DNA of 64,000 bases from assembly GCA_018398815.1 (NCBI GenBank), contig CM031596.1, forward strand, positions 65,474,654 through 65,538,653. The letters run 5' to 3'. Positions 27,596 to 38,566 of the stretch are shown here, piece after piece. The stretch is from Conus ventricosus. Lineage: Eukaryota; Mollusca; Gastropoda; Neogastropoda; Conidae. How positions within the stretch are numbered: the first letter of the stretch is position 1; every line of letters begins with the position of its first letter. The translations under genes were made by a program, and so were the position numbers. Under the pieces are notes generated by a model that was not told the DNA's origin, did no database searches, and saw nothing but the letters and a program-made list of their open reading frames with translations.

Positions 27596-30500
27596 GCAAA
27601 TGTACCAGGGCACCAACCCAAGGCAGTGTGTTTCCAGTACCCACCCCAAGTGCAGGGGTGAAACATTTCCCCCCACCCACGTTTCAGGGGTGTATCCGGG
27701 CCAACCCCCCAAAAAACGAGTCGAGTATTCAAATCCACCCACCCAGCGTTGGAAATGTGTAATCCCGTTCCCCCCTTTCCCGGGGTTTGAATGTATCCGT
27801 CCACCCCCCCAACGTAAAAGTATGCATCCAGTCCCCCCACCCAACGTGTAGTATGTATCCAGTCAACCCACCCCAAAAACTAGAGTTTTCCCGTCCACCC
27901 ACCCACGTGCCCTATATATATAGTCCACCACCCCCAAGGTTTTGGTGGATCAGGGCCACCCAAACCCAAGTGCAGGATGTATCCCGACCACCCACCCAAA
28001 ATGTAGTGTGTTTCCGGGCCAAACCCATGAAGTGTTGCGTTTATTTTCCCCCCAACCCCCCAAAGGGGTCGGTGTATCCGTCCACCGATCCCAAAAAGGG
28101 CGAGTGGGTCCCCGTCCCCCCCACCCAACGTTTTTAAGTGTTTATCCCGTCCCCCCCCAAAGTTTTTGTTGGGATCCCGTCTTTTAAACCCCCGTTTTTG
28201 GTGTTAAACCAGTTCCCCCATCCAAAAGTGCAGTTGTTCCGGCCCCCATTCCAAAAGTGCTTTTTGTATTTAGTCCACCCATCCAAGTGCAGTATGTATC
28301 CAGTCCCCCACCCCCAAAGTGCAGTTTGTATTTCCCGTCCACCCACCCAAGTATTTGTTAAGTTTCCCGGCCAAAAAACTCAACGTGCAGTGGTTTTTTC
28401 CAGTCCACCCCCCCAACGTTTCAGGATGTTTCCCCGTTTCCCCCCACCCCAACCCGTTGAGTGTATCCCGTCCACCCACCCCCAAAGTGAAATTTTTTAT
28501 CCCGTCCCCCCCACCCCAAAGTGTAGCGTGTATCCAGTCCACCCTCCCCAAAGTGTAGTATGTATCCCGTCCCCCCACCCAAAGTGCTTATGTTTCCCGT
28601 CCAAACCCCCCCAACGTGTAGGTGTATCCGGGCCCCCCCACCGAACGTGTAGAGTGTTTTCCCGTCCAAACCCCCCCAACGTGCCCTTGTGTATCCATTT
28701 CCCCCAAACCCCAAAGTTTCAGTTAGGGATCCGTCCACCCCCCCAAAGTGTAGTTTGTATCCGCCCCCCACCCAAAAGTGTAGCGTGTATCCTGTCCACC
28801 CCCCCAACGTGTTGTATGCATCGTTTCCCCCCACCAAAGTTGGGAGTGTGTTTCCGTCCCCCCAACCCCAAAGTGCAAATATGTTTTCCCGCCCACCCCC
28901 CCCAAAGTGGGGTATCCAGGGCCACCCACCCAAAGTTTGGGTTTTTATCCCCGTTACCCCCCCAACGGGTAGCGGGTATCCAGGCCACCCCCCAAAGTGT
29001 AGTAGGTTCCCGGCCACACACCCAACGTGCGTATGTTTTCCCGTCCCCCCACCAAAAAGTTGTGTGTATCCCGTCCCCCCCCCACGTGTAGTGTGTTTCC
29101 AGTCCCCCACCCAACGTGTAGCGTGTAAACCAGTTTCCCCCCACCCAAAGTTTTAGTATGCCCTCCCGTCCCCCCACCCCAAAGTGCGTGTGTTTTCCAG
29201 TCCAAAACCAAACCCAAAAGTGCAATATGTATCCAAAAGGCCCCCCCAACCCCAAGTGTCGTGTGTTTCCCGTCACCCCCCAACCCTGCAGTATGTACAG
29301 TTCCCACCCACCCAAAAAGTGTAGCGTGTATCCAAATCCCCCCACCCCCGTTTTTGTTGTTTCCAAAGGGCCCACACCCAAAAGTGGGAGGATGTATCCC
29401 GTCCACCACCAAACGGGGTAGTGTGTATCCAGTCCAACCCCCCTACCCTGTTGTGTTTTTTCCAGTTCAGACCCAACGTTTTTGTATGTATCCAGTCCAC
29501 CCCCCCACCCTGGGAGCGTTGGGAAACCCGTCCTCCCACAAAAAATGTAGGTGCATCCAATTTCCCCCCACCCCGTGTTGGGTGTTTTTCCCGTCACCCA
29601 CCCAAAGTGAAAAAGGGGTATCCCGTCCACCCACCCCAAAGTTTTAGGTGGATCCGTTCCCCCCCCACCCCAAAGTGTAGTGTGTATCCAGTCCCCCCAA
29701 CCCCAAAGTGTAAATGTGTATCCAGTCCCCCAACCCCAAAGTGTAGAGGTTTCCATCCACCCACCCAACGTGTAGTGTTTCATCCAGGGCCCTTTTACCC
29801 AAAGTGTCGAGTGTATCAAATCCACACACCCAAAGTGTAGCGGGTATCCATCCACCCCCCCAACGTGTAGCGTGCATCCCGTCCCCCCAAAACCCCGTGT
29901 AGCGTGTATCCAGGCCAAACCCCCCGAAACGTGTTTTTGGGGGTACCCCCGTCCCCCCCACCCAAAAAGGGCCCCGGGGTTTTATCCCCGCCACCCACCA
30001 ACGTGTAGGTGTATCCGTCCCCCCACCAAACGTGTTTTTTTTGTATCCAGTCCCCTCACCCCAAAGTGCAGGTGTATCCAGTCCAAACCCCCCCAAAGTT
30101 TTAACGTGTATCCAGTCCACCCCCCCAACGTTTTAAAGTTTTATCCAGTCCCCAACCCCAAAGTGCGTTTGTATCCCGGGCCACCCACCAAAAGTGTTAG
30201 TGTATCCAGTCCAAACCCCCAAAGTGCTGAGTGTATCCGTCCACCCAAACCCCAAAGTTTTCCCGTGTATCCAGTCCACCCACCAAGTGCAGAGTGGTTT
30301 TCCAGTCCGCCCAAACCCAAAAGTTTCAGAGTGTAAACCGTCCAACCCAACCCCCCCGTGTTTTTGGGTTTCCAGTCCCCCACCCAAAAGTGTAGAGTGG
30401 TTCCCGGCCACCCCCCCAAGGGTTTTTGTGAAACCAGTCCAAACCCCCCAAAAGTTTTGTTGTATCCAGTCCACCCCCCAACGTGTTGAGTGTTTCCAAT

Positions 30501-33208
30501 CCCCCCCCACCCAAGTGTAGCGTTTCATTCCGTCCCCCACCAACGTGTTTGAGTGTATCCAGTCCCCCACCCTCGGTTTTAGCGTGTATCCAAATCCAAA
30601 CCCCCCCAACGTTTTGCGTGATCCAGTCCCCCCCCCCCAACCCTGTAGCGTGTACCAGTCCACCCCCCCATAGTTTTAGCGTGTATCCAGTCCACCCCCC
30701 AACGTGCAGAAATGTTTCCGTCCACCCACCCAAATGTAGGTGTATCCCGTTTCCCCCCACCCAAACCCGGTAGGGTTTATCCGTCCATCCAAAAAACCCC
30801 AAAGTGCAGAGTGTATCGGGCCAACCCCCCCAACGTGTAACGTTTTATCCAGTCCACCCCCCCAACGTGTAGGGGTGTATCCCGTCCCCCCACCCAACGT
30901 GCAGTTTTTATCCGTCCAACCCAACCCTTTTCCCCAGGGGTAAAAAAGCCACCCACCCAAAAAGGGGGAGGTATCCCGTCCACCCCAAACCCCAAAGTGC
31001 AAAGTGCTTCCCGTCCACCCCCCCAAAAAGTGCAGGGGGTGTATCCCGTCCGCCACCCCCAAAGTTGGGAGAGTGTATCCAGTCCCAACCCCCCTAAAAG
31101 TGGGAGTGTATCCAGTTTGACCACCCAAAGTGCTTTTGTATCCAGTCCTCCCATCCCAAGTGTAGAGTGTATCCAGTCCCCCCCACCCCAAAGTTTGGGG
31201 TATGAAATCCGTCCCCCCACCCAAAGTGTAGTGTTTTATCCGTCCAAAACCCCCCCAAAGTCCAAAAGTGTATCCCGTCCCAAACCCCCCCAAGTGCCGT
31301 ATGTATCCCGTCCACCCACCCCGTGTAGAGTGTATCCCGTCACCCACCCCCCGGGCAGAAAGGGAAACCCGTCCACCCAAACCCCAAAGGGATTAAAAGG
31401 GTATTCCCGTCAACCCCCCCAACGTGTAAACGTGTATCCAGTCCCCCCCCAAAGCAAAGTGCCGGGTGTACCCGGGCCACCCCCCCCAACGTGTCGAGTG
31501 TATCCCGTCCTCCCCCCCAACGGCAGACTGTAACCGTCCACCCACCAACGTGCATTTTGTATCCGTCCCCCCACCCAACGTGCGAGTGCATCCTGTCCAC
31601 CCCCCAACGTGCAGAGGGGTATCCAAATCACCACCAAAGTGTCGAGTGTATCGTCCACCCACCGCGTTTCAGTGGTTTTCCAGTCCACCCATTTCCCAAA
31701 GTGTAGAGTTTATCCGTCCAAAACCCCCCCAACGGGGTATTTCATCCAAATTTTCCCCCCCCAACCCTGTTTGTATGAAACCAGTCCACCCCCCAACGTC
31801 TAGAGTTTATTCCCGTCCCCCCACCAACGTGCCCGGGGGGATATCCCGTCCACCACCCAAAGGTTTTAGAAAAGGTTTTTCCCGTCCACCCACCCAAAGT
31901 GTAGGTGCAAACCAGTCCACCCACCCAAAGGGCGAGTGATCCCGTCCACCCCCCCCAACGTGTTGTGTGTATCCAGTCCCCCCACCCAAAAGTTGTTTTG
32001 AGTGTATCCCGGGCCACCCACCCCCGTGTAGCGTTATCCAGTTCCCCCACCCAAAAATGTAGAGGGGTAGCCGTCCCCCCAACCCCAAAGGCAGTATTTT
32101 ATCCAATTTAAACCCCCCCAACGTTTTTAGGGGTGTATCCGTCCACCACCCAAAGTGTAGAGTGTATCCGTCCCCCCACCCCCCCATGTTTGAGTGTAAA
32201 ACCAAATCACCCCCAAGTGAGTAGCATCCCCGTTTCCCCCCACCCCAAGGTAGAGGAATCCCGTCCCCCCCCCAACGTGTTTGAGTATTCCGTCCACCCC
32301 CCCAGTTTTAGAGTGTATCCCGTCTTTCAAAACCCAACGTGTAGAGTGCATCGGTCCACACACCCAACCCTGTTTGAGGGGGATCCAGGCCACCCACCCA
32401 AGTGTTTGAGTTTATCCAAATTTCCCCCAAAAGTGCAGTTTGCATCCAGGGCCAACCCCCCCCGGTTTTATAGTGTATCCAGGGCCAAACCCCCCAACGT
32501 TTTTAGTATGCATTTCCCCCCCACCCACCTGAGTTGTGTGTTTTTTATCCCAAAATTTTTCCAAACCCCCCCACCCCCCAAATTTGGGGAGTTTTTCCAG
32601 TTAAACCAAACCCCGTGTAGTATGTGTTTCCCGTCCACCCATCAAACGTGTAGTGTGTATCCCCGTCCAAACCCCCCAACGTTAGAGGGTATCCAGTCCC
32701 CCCCACCCCAAAGTTTTGAGTTTTTTCCCGTCCCCAAACCAACGGGTAAAAGTGTATCCATTTCCCCCCACCCAACGTGTTAAAAGTTTATTCGTCCACC
32801 CCCCCAACGTGTCGAGTGTATCCCGTCCACCCACCCAAAAAGTGCAGTATGTATCCCGTCCAACCCCCCCAACGTTTTAGGGGTATCCGTCCACCCACCC
32901 AACATGTTGAGTGCATTTCCCGTCCACCCCCCCAACGTGTTGAGGGTTCCCGTCCCCCCAAGCAACAAGTAGGTGTACCCCGGGCCCCCAACCCAACGTT
33001 TTAAGGGGTGTATCCAGTCCAAACCCCCCCAACGTGTAGAGTGAAACCTGTCCCCCCACCCAAAATGTGAGTATATCCGTCCACCCACCCAAAAAGTTTG
33101 GGGTATCCATGTCCCCCCACCCAAAGTTTTTGGGGTGTATCCAGTTCCCCCCACCCAAAGGGTTCAGTTTGTATCCAGTCCCCCACCCCCGTAAGCGTGT
33201 TTTCCAGT

Positions 33209-33545
33209 CCACCCGGGCCCCTTTAATTTTTTCAGGTTCACTTTCTGCGGGGGCGAATTATCAGAAAGGGTTTCCTGTTGGGGAGGTTTTTTTTTTTTTC
33301 GATGGGCCCGAAAAAAAATCAGATATAGACAAAAACAATGGCCCTTTTATGGAAAAAAAATTGGGTTCCCACAAAGTTTCCCCTTTACTCCTTCCCCAAG
33401 CAGCAGTGGTTGTTCCCTGTGGAGGAAACTCCAAACCTGCAAAAAATGACCCGTTACCACCAGAGTGAGACAATTTTACTTTTTGGGGGGCTTTGGGTTT
33501 GTTTTTGGGAAATTTTATAGACACGTTTGGCTTGTTTCGGGCCCA
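33209..33545. other. Noisy unique sequence right of the array
   Basis: The minisatellite ends near TCCACCCGGGCC and mixed sequence follows, with T and A homopolymers that look inflated. A segment around 33,360-33,450 is fairly complex, but no protein family was recognised in either strand. Confidence 0.5.
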
Positions 33546-33648
33546 TATGTATGTTATGTATGTATGTTTTGTTTTGTATGTATTGTATGTTTTTATGTAT
33601 GTATGTATGTATGTATGTATGTATGTGAAAGGGATGTAGGGATGTTTG

Positions 33649-33679
<31 letters not shown>

Positions 33680-33688
33680 GTATGTTGG
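33546..33688 (+). repeat. (GTAT)n microsatellite
   Basis: Repeated GTAT/TATG words with interruptions by GTTTT and GAAAGGGATG. The long open frames of repeated Met-Tyr-Val-Cys, and of Tyr-Ile-His-Thr on the other strand, are repeat artefacts. Confidence 0.9.
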
Positions 33689-33736
33689 GTAAATTTCATT
33701 ATGGTGCAAGTCCTGGGATTTAAAATGTACAAATTT

Positions 33737-34292
33737 CGTGCCCGGGTTTGCCCGGGGTTTTTGAGCGCCGGACTCGTTTAAACTTGGGGGTTTTGGGGTT
33801 GCGGGGGTTTGAACCCCCGCCGGGGCCCCTTCGGTTAAGGGGGATTTTTTCCTCGGTTTTTTAAAAATTGGGTTTTGACTCCCTTTCCCCTATTTTAGTC
33901 CTTTGAAAAAGGGGCTATTTAAAAAAAGGGGTTCCGTGTGTGAAAAGAAAGCATAAAAATTTTTGCACACACGTAAAAACCCTCACCAACTTTTTGGGAA
34001 AAGTAGGCCCGGGTTTTGGGGTTGGGTTTTGGTTAAAGTTTAATTCCCTAGCATTTCACCCGGCTGTTTAAATGGAAAAGAAAGAAGGAAAATAAGGAAA
34101 ATGAGTGAAACGATATTTAAAAATGTGACTTGGGTGACAGGGAAACGACTGAAAAGAAGGCCGAGCCCCCCGGGGGCTCTTCAGTCGGGCCCTACCCCCG
34201 GTAGGCAGCCCGTTTGGGGGTAAACGGTGTTGATTGTAAAGCCCTTAGAGCTTGGCCCCTGCGAAATAGGCGTTTTTAAAATATTAAATTTT
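33737..34292 (+). mobile_element. tRNA-derived SINE, noisy copy
   Basis: The head resembles a tRNA gene: an A-box-like TGAGCGCCGGACTCG, then the B-box-like GGGTTTGAACCCCCGCC near 33,800-33,820. The body and 3' end match the better sequence at 61,860-62,300 (reverse strand) over hundreds of bases, including CTCTTCAGTCGG, GGTAGGCAGCCCGTT, TGTTGATTGTAAAGC and CTTAGAGCTTGG. The tail resembles the widely shared 3' SINE domains of mollusc and other invertebrate SINEs; I cannot assign a family name with certainty. Differences from the second copy are mostly homopolymer conversions typical of this block. Confidence 0.82.
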
Positions 34293-34299
34293 TAATTTT

Positions 34300-34709
34300 T
34301 TTTTTTTATCAAATTTTCCATTTATTGAATTGGGCTTTTTTTTTTAATAAGTAAGGATGACTAAAGAAATAACCAAACAAACATGTGCAACTGTGTTCAA
34401 AAGAAACAGAACTGAGTTACACAGTTTTTATACATTACACATACACACTCACATTCAACTCTTGCCGGCAAAGTGGTCACAGACTCTTATCCATGGCTCA
34501 CCTCCTAACCCCCAGCCCCACCTCCCTTCTCGCTGGGCCTCAAATAAACACGCGCACGCCTGCTCATATGAAGTGATTGCAGTCACACCCAGACTCGCAC
34601 ACACGCACACACCCGTCCACCCTCTTCCTACAACCCAAGGTTGTTCTTGGTTTGAACCAGCACTGCCATTTAAGGCCTCACAGCGGAAGCAGAAGAGCAG
34701 CGGTTTCCG
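34300..34709. other. Intergenic segment, no gene recognised
   Basis: From about 34,340 the sequence becomes clean again. It holds CA-rich words and a 149-codon open frame on the + strand that runs into the (GA)n repeat. Its composition and repeated Thr-His words argue against a real protein. Confidence 0.5.

Positions 34710-34785
<76 letters not shown>
34710..34785 (+). repeat. (GA)n microsatellite
   Basis: About 37 GA dinucleotides with one phase slip. It is followed by ATTCAGATTCAGATG, a short direct repeat that may be the end of a retroposon whose tail expanded into GA. Confidence 0.95.
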
Positions 34786-34788
<3 letters not shown>

Positions 34789-35081
34789 CAGATTCAGATG
34801 TTTTAATCATATATAGGCTATTGTCCCTAATGATGAGGAGTAATTGAACAATCATTTCATGCAAAGTTTTTTGTTTGTTTTTTTTGTATATATACAAATG
34901 ATAAGGTTAAAGACAACGTTTACAAGAGAGCAACTTGACGCAGCTGAAACGCTCTACACAAGAAAATTGATAGATTTCTGATGGTTCTTTCATGTTTTCA
35001 TGCCAAAAGTACACTTTATCGAAACAGGTTTGGAAATTGATGAAACTTTGCAGGAATATATTGCTGTCTTTAAGCTACTTA
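34786..35081. other. Intergenic segment, no gene recognised
   Basis: Clean AT-rich sequence between two (GA)n microsatellites. No protein or RNA gene was recognised. Confidence 0.5.
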
Positions 35082-35104
35082 GTGCGCGCGCGCGCGCGCG
35101 CGTG

Positions 35105-35184
<80 letters not shown>
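35082..35184 (+). repeat. (GC)n joined to (GA)n
   Basis: About eleven GC dinucleotides (35,083-35,104) pass through GTGCAC directly into about 38 GA dinucleotides. Alternating GC can adopt Z-DNA, and mirror-repeat GA can form triplex DNA. Confidence 0.95.
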
Positions 35185-35185
<1 letters not shown>

Positions 35186-35469
35186 ACTTTCAATTAAAAA
35201 AAAGTAAAATAAAATAAGATAAAAGAGCGGAAGGCTTTTTGTGGTAAAAGGAAAGCTACAAGCTTTCAATGAAATGAAAATTGCGCTTATTTTACGATTG
35301 TACGCCCTAATCCCCACTCCCAGCCCTCTCGCTCTCATCCACTAAAACATCCACTTCTGTACCTCCAAATAGAAAGCCTGACGAAAAGAATCGATTACAC
35401 AAACAAACAGAAAAACAAAACTGTTTTTAAATAAAAAATGCACATTTTAGGTGGAACTGAAATACCGGA
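35185..35469. other. Intergenic segment, no gene recognised
   Basis: AT-rich sequence with A-runs and no recognisable coding signal on either strand. Confidence 0.5.
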
Positions 35470-35996
35470 GTGATGTCATCAAAAGAAGAAGAAAAAAGCT
35501 GCACCTTTTTTTTTCTTAAAGAAGACAAAGATCTGCGTGTTTTCATTTATAGAGAAGATGTATACTATCACTGAAAAAAAGCATACTTCTATTAAAAAAA
35601 AAAGTTCTGCACAATATCATCAAAAGATAAAGATCTTCATATTTACGTTCTTTAAAAAAGAAAAAAAAAGAAAAAAAAGCTGCACACAATTTCACTCAGG
35701 AAAAAAGGGCAGCATGCTTTCATTAAAAAGAACAAGAGCTGCATATTTTCAATCAACAGACACGAGCTGTATACTTTCAGTGAAACAAAATAAGCTGCAT
35801 ACTTCCATCACAAGAAATAGAGCTGCATACTTTCATTAAAAGACAAAGACTTGCATTTTTTTCATTCAAATAAAACAAGCTGCATAATTTGGTTAAAAAA
35901 ACAGAAAACTGAAGACTTTCAATAAAATGTGAAGGCAGCATACTGTCATCAAAGAGGAAAGAATTTCGTAATGCATTCCTTCATTTTAAAAAGAAC

Positions 35997-36092
<96 letters not shown>

Positions 36093-36340
36093 CACACACA
36101 CAACCAAAACAAACAATAGCAAAAACAAACAAACAAACAAAAACAGCGCACTTTCATCAAAAGAGGAAACATTCTACAATGCTTTCTTTCATTTTAAGGA
36201 AAAAAACCCCGCGTACTTTTATTAAAAGTACAGCTGCGCGCTTTCAAACGACAGAAAAAACAATAATGCGCCGTCAGTATTGACAAAAAGAACGCCGTGT
36301 ACGTTCAATGAACATAGAAACGGACAACAGCCGTACACAT
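35470..36340 (+). repeat. Degenerate tandem repeat, unit about 28 bp
   Basis: A core close to AGCTGCATACTTTCATTAAA followed by AGAACAAAG recurs every 26-30 bp, for example near 35,678, 35,707, 35,737, 35,764, 35,791, 35,818 and 35,877. Units differ at many positions, so this is an old array. It is split by the (CA)n tract at 35,999 and resumes at about 36,142 with CAGCGCACTTTCATCAAAAG. Confidence 0.8.
35999..36102 (+). repeat. (CA)n microsatellite inside the 28-bp repeat
   Basis: About 50 CA dinucleotides with a single CG interruption near 36,086. It lies within the degenerate 28-bp array and may have grown from one of its units. Confidence 0.96.
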
Positions 36341-36727
36341 GTTACTTCCTAACAAACAAATCACCCAAGAGAACATAACTCTCATCATACGTCCTACACA
36401 ACAGCTGAAAACGGAGAACTTCCTTCCAGCCATTTATTCCTTTCTTCTTTTTCTTTCTTTCTTTCTTTTCTTTTTTGTTTTGTTTTCTTGTGTTTTGTTT
36501 CTTTCTTGAATTTGTTTTTCTTGTCTGTAGAAGGTTTGTAGGTCGTAACGCGTAGCTTTTGAACTGCCATTTGTTTATCTATTAGTTGGGGAAAACCCAT
36601 TTAAACTTTGCTTTTTTTTTTAACGTGCTCTCAGGGGAAAAAAAAAAAAAGGAAAGCCACCTTTGTGGGGGAAAAAAAAGCTTTTATTTTTTCGTGACAG
36701 AAAAAAGGGGTTTTTGTGTTATTATTT
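36341..36727. other. Intergenic segment with a pyrimidine tract, no gene
   Basis: Contains a TTTC/CTTT-rich stretch at about 36,438-36,510. Around 36,590 the sequence turns noisy again, with inflated T, A and G runs. No gene was recognised. Confidence 0.55.
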
Positions 36728-37825
36728 GGGGTGGAGGAGGGGGGGGGTTTAAAAGTGGGGGAAAAGGGGGGGTTTAAAAGTGGGGGGAAGGGGGGGTTTT
36801 TAAAGTGGAGGGGGGGGGGGGGTTTTAAAGTGGAGGGGGGGGGGGGGTTTTAAAAGTGGGGGAAAGGGGGGGGTTTTAAGTGGAGGAAGGGGGGGGGTTA
36901 AAAGTGGGGAAGGGGGGGGAAAAGGGTGGAGGGGGGGGGGGGTTTTAAAAGTGGGGGAAAGGGGGGGGGGTTTTAAAGTGGAGGGGGGGGGGGGGGTTTT
37001 AAAAAGGGGGGAAAGGGGGGGGTTTAAAGTGGGGGGAAAGGGGGGGGGTTTAAAATTGGGGGAAAGGGGGGGGTTTAAATTGTGGAGGAAGGGGGGGGGG
37101 GGTTAAAAAGTGGGGGGAAAGGGGGGGGGGTTTTTAAAGTGGGGGGGGGGGGTTAATGTGGGGGAAAGGGGGGGGAAAAAGTGGAGGGGGGGGGGGGGTT
37201 TAAAGGGGGGGAAAGGGGGGGGGGGGGGGGTTAAAAGTGGGGGAAAGGGGGGGGGGTTTAAAGTGGGGGAAAGGGGGGGTTTAAAAGTGGGGGAAAGGGG
37301 GGGGGGGTTAAAGTGGGGGAAAGGGGGGGGGTTTAAAAAGTGGAGGAAGGGGGGGGGTTTAAAAAGTGGGGGAAAGGGGGGGGGTTAAAGTGGAGGGGAA
37401 GGGGGGGGTTTTAAAGGGGGGAGGGGGGGGTTTAAAGTGGGAAAGGGGGGGGGGTTAAAGTGGAGGAAGGGGGGGGTTTAAAAAGGGGGAGGAAGGGGGG
37501 GGTTTTAAAAGTGGGGGAAAGGGGGTTTAAAGTGGGGGAAAGGGGGGGGGGTTAAAGTGGGGAAGGGGGGGGGTTTTTTAAAGGGGGGGAAAGGGGGGGG
37601 GGGAAAAAAGTGGGGGAAGGGGGGGTTTAAAAGTGGGGGAAGGGGGGGGGGTTTAAAGTGGAGGAAGGGGGGGGGTTTAAAAAGTGGAGGGGGGGGGGGG
37701 TTAAAAGTGGAGGAAGGGGGGGGGGTTTTTAAAGTGGGGAAAAGGGGGGGGGGGTTTTTAAAAGGGGGAAGGGGGGGGGGTTAAAGGGGGAAAAAAGGGG
37801 GGGGGATTTTTAAAAGTGGAGGAAG
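36728..37825 (+). repeat. G-rich tandem array, unit about 25-30 bp
   Basis: Roughly 40 units of the pattern GTGGAGGAAGGG, a run of 7-14 G, then TTTAAAA. The + strand is almost free of C for 1.1 kb. Each unit has two or more long G-runs, so G-quadruplexes are likely on the + strand. Homopolymer lengths are unreliable here and the true unit is probably shorter. The open frames of Gly-Gly-Lys-Gly repeats are artefacts. Confidence 0.9.
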
Positions 37826-38422
37826 GCTCCCTTTGTTTCAATAAAAACAAAGAAACCGCCCCCCAAAAATGGCGGGGGTTACCGGAGGGAAAAAATGATT
37901 GGGCGCGTTTAAAAATTTTAAAAAAAGTGAAAAAAAAAAACCGGGCCCCCACACTTTTTAGGGGTTAAAATAAAAACAACAACAAAACAAAAACAACTGC
38001 TCCCACAGTTTTTTTAAAGGGAAAGGGGAAAACACTTTCCCCCCTTCTTTTAAAAAAAATTTAAAACAAAATGAAAAAAAAGGAAACCCTTAAATTATAT
38101 TTTTTCCCAAGGGGAAAAAAGCGCTGCGTTTTTTTTTTGTTAACAAGAAGAAGAAGGAAGAAAAGGGAAAAAAAGAAGAAAAAAGAAAGAAAAAAGAAGA
38201 AGAAGAATGATAAGAAGAAGGAGGGTTGACCTATGTTATTTTTTTGTATGTTAACTTTTTAAAATCCTTTTGGGTTTTGTTTTACTTTTTCTTTCTTTTT
38301 AATCATCGCAAAGGTATGGGAATTTAAAAAACTTGTTTTTTTTTTTCTTCTTCGTAGGAAAAAAACACTTCGAGAAACAGAAAAACAGGGGGTGATGCTT
38401 TCAGACGGCAAATAAAAAGTTA
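37826..38422. other. Noisy AT-rich segment with an (AAG)n patch
   Basis: Sequence with inflated A and T runs and an AAG/GAA-rich patch at about 38,142-38,222. No gene was recognised. It lies just outside the left end of the Polinton and should contain the target-side sequence. Confidence 0.5.
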
Positions 38423-38512
38423 GAGAACAGGAAAACCTTCATTCGGGGCCCCCTTTCCCCCTTCAACCAGTTTTGGGGGGGAAAGTGGCCGGGAATATAG
38501 GTTTTCCTGTTC
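38423..38512. repeat. Foldback at the left end of the Polinton
   Basis: GAGAACAGGAAAACCTTC at the left is the near reverse complement of TATAGGTTTTCCTGTTCC at the right, with matching arms of about 35 bp around a centre containing CTTCAACCAGTTTT. The right arm belongs to the terminal inverted repeat of the element. The left arm is an extra inverted copy facing outward. Confidence 0.75.
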
Positions 38513-38566
38513 CTGAAAAGAAAGACTTCAAAAACAAAAAAAAAAAACGTTTATTACAAACTTTCT
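38457..38566 (+). repeat. Left terminal inverted repeat of the Polinton
   Basis: TTCAACCAGTTTT, GAAAGTGGCC, TAGGTTTTCCTGTTCC, AAAGACTTCAA and CGTTTATTACAAAC appear in this order. They match the reverse complement of 54,033-54,132 step by step, allowing for homopolymer changes. The exact outer base and any target-site duplication cannot be fixed. Confidence 0.85.

Larger units (their letters stand above)
1093..33208 (+). repeat. Giant minisatellite array, unit about 31 bp
   Basis: Head-to-tail units begin GTATCCAGTC and continue CCACCCACCCAACGTGTAG with a short variable end such as AGT, CGC or TAT. In the clean part the start-to-start spacing is 31 bp (for example 1,929 and 1,960). About 31 kb of visible array implies roughly 1,000 units. 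The + strand is C-rich and the - strand G-rich. Because 31 is not a multiple of 3 and the - strand unit has few stops, the array produces long artefact open frames in all phases. From about 3,600 the sequence is noisy but still follows the unit. A centromeric, subtelomeric or interstitial location cannot be told from sequence. Confidence 0.97.

Noticed and set aside
3600..33208. Dozens of open frames of 60-420 codons rich in Pro/Ser or Gly/Thr/Trp
   Set aside because: All are minisatellite translations further altered by homopolymer errors. They show the repeat period and no domain.
1093..33208. CRISPR-like array of regular repeats
   Set aside because: Units are contiguous with no unique spacers, the context is eukaryotic and no cas genes occur.
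33546..33688. Telomeric or centromeric repeat
   Set aside because: The unit is GTAT, a plain microsatellite, not TTAGGG or a known telomere motif.
33737..33840. A functional tRNA gene
   Set aside because: Only the A- and B-box-like parts are recognisable, the cloverleaf is not convincing, and the sequence continues into a SINE body.
36728..37825. Glycine-rich protein gene
   Set aside because: The Gly-Gly-Lys frames arise from the G-rich tandem array and change with every homopolymer length.
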